This document shows, in pieces, positions 61,474 through 64,000 of a stretch of DNA of 64,000 nt. The notes beneath the pieces were generated by a model. That model was not told the DNA's origin. It searched no databases and was given only the letters and a program-made list of their open reading frames with translations. This DNA comes from Acidobacteriota bacterium. GTDB lineage: Bacteria; Acidobacteriota; UBA6911; JACQSX01. Each line of letters begins with the position of its first letter. Positions within the stretch are counted from its first letter, which is position 1. The position numbers were made by a program, and so were the translations under genes. Where the stretch lies: NCBI GenBank assembly GCA_016211105.1, contig JACQSX010000033.1:248001-312000 (forward strand). Reading direction: 5' to 3'.

Positions 61474-62675
61474 ACGCATTCAAGATGAAGGCGATACAGT
61501 TGGGCAATTCGATCCGCCATTTGTTGCGCGGAGAAACTCCGGCGAACGGTTTGCCGAGCCGCGCAGGCCAATTGCTCTCGCAATTTGAAGTCTGATGCAA
61601 GCCTCCCGATGAGCTCTGTCAGCCCAGCTACATCGCCCGCGGGCAAGAGTAACCCGTTGACGCCGTGCTGCACCACCTCCGGTATTCCATTGACTGCCGA
61701 GGCTACGACGGGACAACCCAGAGCCATCGCCTCCAGCAGGCCTATGGGCATCCCCTCGGACAGCGAGGGAAGAACATAAATGTCGGCGGCATTGATCAAA
61801 TCGGGGACATCTGGGCGGAAACCGAGAAAACGGACGCAGGGCGCGATATGAAGCTGCACCACTTGCCGATGGAGGGCCGCCCGCGTGGGACCATCCCCTA
61901 CCAGCAGACATCGCAGTTTCGGAACACAATGGTGGAGATTGGCGACGGCCTGCAGAAGAAAACGGTGCCCTTTCTGTTCTGTCATGCGGGCAACCTCCAC
62001 AATTAGCATTGCGTCCGGCTCCAGCCCCAACTCGCCTCGAACCTCTTCTCTTGTCTTACCCACCCTAAGCTCATCTACATCGATACCATTCGGCACTACT
62101 TGGATCTTTTCGGCGGGAAGCCGGTAGTATGTGACCAGGTCATTGCGCAACGCATCCGAGACGGCAATGAATTGATCCACCATGCCCGCAGTTCGCCGTT
62201 CCAAAGCCACATACAGGCGGCGGCGCCAGGCCGGATAGGGATAATCCTTCAAGGAATTGTGAACCGTGCAAAAGATGGCGGCCGCCCGGTACCGTTTGGC
62301 CGCGATCCGTCCGTACCAGTTGGCTCGCGCGCCGTGGCAGTGAACCACATCAGGGTGGCTCTGCCGGAGTGCGTAATGAATCGCACGCCACGCCCCCACT
62401 CGTAACTTTGTATTCATCGCCACGACTTGATAGTTCAAGCCTAGCCGACGCAACTGGTCGCAAACCGGACCCTCTTCGGGCAAAATGAAATTAAAATGGA
62501 ATTCGGAACCGTGAAGATAGCGAGCCAGCAGCAAGAGGTGGCGCTCCCCACCGCCCACTCCCGCTGAAGAATTGATATGACAAATGTGATACATGCGCGC
62601 TAGGGCAACCTCATCCGTGGAGCCTTCGAAACGATTCAACGGCTTGCTAACGGCTTCAGCGCAGATTTCCATCAT
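61434..62675 (-). CDS. GT4 family glycosyltransferase
   Basis: A 413-residue GT-B enzyme: N-terminal S-A-G-V-G-G-G-E-R-H-L and H-C-H-G-A-R-A-N-W, C-terminal E-G-M-P-I-G-L-L-E-A-M-A-L-G-C-P-V-V and the nucleotide-binding G-D-G-P-T. Its 3' end overlaps the convergent methyltransferase gene by 40 bp. It is divergent from the next GT4 gene, with 51 bp between. Confidence 0.87.
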   Translation of the reverse strand: MMEICAEAVSKPLNRFEGSTDEVALARMYHICHINSSAGVGGGERHLLLLARYLHGSEFHFNFILPEEGPVCDQLRRLGLNYQVVAMNTKLRVGAWRAIHYALRQSHPDVVHCHGARANWYGRIAAKRYRAAAIFCTVHNSLKDYPYPAWRRRLYVALERRTAGMVDQFIAVSDALRNDLVTYYRLPAEKIQVVPNGIDVDELRVGKTREEVRGELGLEPDAMLIVEVARMTEQKGHRFLLQAVANLHHCVPKLRCLLVGDGPTRAALHRQVVQLHIAPCVRFLGFRPDVPDLINAADIYVLPSLSEGMPIGLLEAMALGCPVVASAVNGIPEVVQHGVNGLLLPAGDVAGLTELIGRLASDFKLREQLACAARQTVRRSFSAQQMADRIAQLYRLHLECVYSVAGRATVIEG

Positions 62676-62726
62676 GCGCTCTGTGTAATCCCCTACAATT
62701 GTATTCTACGGGAGAGGTGAACCGGA

Positions 62727-63911
62727 TTGAGAATTCTCGCTATTTCTACCGTAATTCTTCAGCACGGGATCCGCGGCGGCATGGAACATTACTTCGATCG
62801 GCTTATTCGCGGCTTAGGCAGCCTCGGACATTCCGTCGATCTAGTCACCACCCGCCTTGATGAGAATCCACCGAACAAATCCGATATCCGCTTCCATTTT
62901 CTGCAGGCAGCTACTGACTCGAAAGGATGGGATTGGCGACAAAAACTGCGCAAGTTTTACGCAAGACTGTTACCTACTCCTGACGTCATCCTGAGCAACT
63001 CGTTTGCCGCTTATCCATTAGTAGGAGCACCGATCCCGGTCGTGACCATTGTCCACGGGACCGGCCTGGTGAATCTTGTGAGCTCATTGCGCCTGGCGGC
63101 AGCCCGGCAGGGATCCTCCGTTGCACCTGTCCTAGACATCTTGCGTTTGCTGCGCCGTCCCTCTTTTCTATGTCAGAAGAAGCTGCTTCGCAGGTCAGCG
63201 CGTATCATCACAGTCTCCAGCGAGACGAAAAACGCGACTCGAAAAACGTACAACGTGCCGCCGGAAAAAATCGAGGTGGTGCCGCCGCCCGTAGACACAG
63301 GTGTTTTCCATCCCGCAGCAGAAGTCTGCTTCGCTGCGCCCAGTAACGCCAATCCTTTTAAAATTATCTCGGTCGGTACCCTTTCCCGTCAGAAGGGTTT
63401 TGAGTTCGTCCTGGAAGCGTTGGCCAGGCTTCATCGACGTCACCCTACATGCTTCCAACTGAAGCTCGTAGGCCACGGTCCAGAAGAGAAACGGCTGCGG
63501 ATCCAAGCCCGAAGTTCGTCCATTGACCCATTTGTCACCTTCACGGGGGAACTCGGCGAGTGTGAAGTGGCCGAGGCCTATCGAGGCAGTGACCTCTTCG
63601 TTTTGCCGACACTGCGCGAGGAGGGCTTTCCCGTTGTGATCGCCGAGGCATTGGCCTCCGGGATTCCTGTCGTGGCGACCCGTGTTGGCGGCAACCCAAG
63701 CGCAGTTCGCGACGCCCTCGATGGTTACCTGGTCAATGCAGGGTCCACGGTGGACCTTGCCGAGACCATCGAGCGACTGGCCTGGGACCCCGCCTTGCGC
63801 CGTCAGATGTCCCGCTCGGCCAGGGCGCGGGCACTCGCCGATCTTGACATAGTCTGCGTCAGCCGCAAGACAGAACGGCTGCTTGAAGCAGTTGCCAGAG
63901 ATGATTATTAA
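62727..63911 (+). CDS. GT4 family glycosyltransferase
   Basis: A 394-residue GT-B enzyme starting at TTG 62727, with GGGAGAGG upstream. N-terminal G-I-R-G-G-M-E-H-Y-F-D-R-L; C-terminal V-G-T-L-S-R-Q-K-G-F-E, E-E-G-F-P-V-V-I-A-E-A-L-A-S-G-I-P-V-V and G-G-N-P-S-A. It lies at the end of the window; the gene cluster probably continues. The remaining 89 bp hold nothing recognised. Confidence 0.87.
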   Translation: MRILAISTVILQHGIRGGMEHYFDRLIRGLGSLGHSVDLVTTRLDENPPNKSDIRFHFLQAATDSKGWDWRQKLRKFYARLLPTPDVILSNSFAAYPLVGAPIPVVTIVHGTGLVNLVSSLRLAAARQGSSVAPVLDILRLLRRPSFLCQKKLLRRSARIITVSSETKNATRKTYNVPPEKIEVVPPPVDTGVFHPAAEVCFAAPSNANPFKIISVGTLSRQKGFEFVLEALARLHRRHPTCFQLKLVGHGPEEKRLRIQARSSSIDPFVTFTGELGECEVAEAYRGSDLFVLPTLREEGFPVVIAEALASGIPVVATRVGGNPSAVRDALDGYLVNAGSTVDLAETIERLAWDPALRRQMSRSARARALADLDIVCVSRKTERLLEAVARDDY

Positions 63912-64000
63912 GCATTACATAATCCAGTGACATCTCGCACTCGCTGCGTCCCCGTGTCTCCGCGTCTCGCGGTCGGCGCAATTGTCACTATGATTTGTAA

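Noticed and set aside
63940..63975. CGTGTCTCCGCGTCTCGCGG sequence resembling stretches near 10113–10130 and 11414–11432
   Set aside because: Low-complexity similarity of under 20 bases with no conserved boundaries; not enough to call a repeat.
1..64000. CRISPR arrays, rRNA genes, insertion sequences, prophage genes, origin of replication
   Set aside because: No spaced direct repeats, transposase, integrase, phage structural genes or rRNA sequence recognised; the DnaA-like boxes near dnaB are too few and imperfect to call an origin.

Overview
The window looks like chromosomal DNA of a Gram-negative bacterium, most likely an Acidobacteriota member. This is inferred from gene order and protein type; no marker gene was searched. 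Three conserved housekeeping blocks support it: ispE–tRNA-Gln–prs–rplY–pth–antiporter–rpsF–rpsR–rplI–dnaB–alr–radA–PIN/TRAM–ispD–ispF; recJ–lptC/A–lptB–rpoN–hpf–hprK–rapZ–EIIA–HPr–EI; and ileS–lspA–lolA. An LPS-export and lipoprotein-sorting set (LptB, LptC/LptA, LspA, LolA) implies an outer membrane.

Layout. 1–1042: the 3' end of a reductase-like gene, coupled to an exported esterase. 1092–3728 (minus): pgsA, an AMMECR1-domain gene and an aroD–aroE fusion, tightly overlapped. 3729–5527: mostly non-coding, holding a 3D-domain cell-wall gene behind a structured leader with an intrinsic-terminator hairpin, then a 277-bp palindromic repeat. 5528–11320: uvrC (+), then tdk, a DUF84 NTPase, a yqeY-like gene, an inositol-phosphatase family gene, ispF and ispD (minus). 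11539–23082 (minus): PIN/TRAM protein, radA, alr, dnaB, rplI, rpsR, rpsF, an ion antiporter, pth, rplY, prs, tRNA-Gln and ispE. 23158–28308 (minus): a large TPR protein, a secreted beta-propeller protein and a DciA-like protein. 28774–34352 (+): HNH protein, DUF2064 transferase, ileS, lspA, lolA. 34477–49080 (minus): PafA-like phosphatase, fabH, the regulatory PTS chain (EI, HPr, EIIA, RapZ, HprK), hpf, rpoN, lptB, lptC/A, recJ. 49127–63911: a polysaccharide/glycolipid region on both strands, with a membrane PHP protein, a WecA-type initiating transferase, four GT4 and one GT2 glycosyltransferases, a Wzx-type flippase, a GT39-like membrane transferase, a CDP-alcohol phosphatidyltransferase and two methyltransferases.

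How the genes work together. IspD, IspE and IspF are three steps of the MEP isoprenoid pathway. Undecaprenyl phosphate made from isoprenoids is the acceptor for the WecA-like enzyme, whose products the glycosyltransferases and flippase would extend and export. DnaB has a candidate loader partner in the DciA-like protein. HPr keeps both the EI-phosphorylated His and the HprK-phosphorylated Ser, but no sugar permease is present, so the PTS chain looks regulatory.

Most unusual points: a dispersed palindromic repeat, one copy of which supplies the ribosome-binding site and part of the signal peptide of lolA; the attenuator-like leader before the 3D-domain gene; a Cys-containing insertion of about 40 residues in RpoN; and a perfect hairpin between rpsR and rplI. 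I found no CRISPR array, insertion sequence, prophage or rRNA gene.
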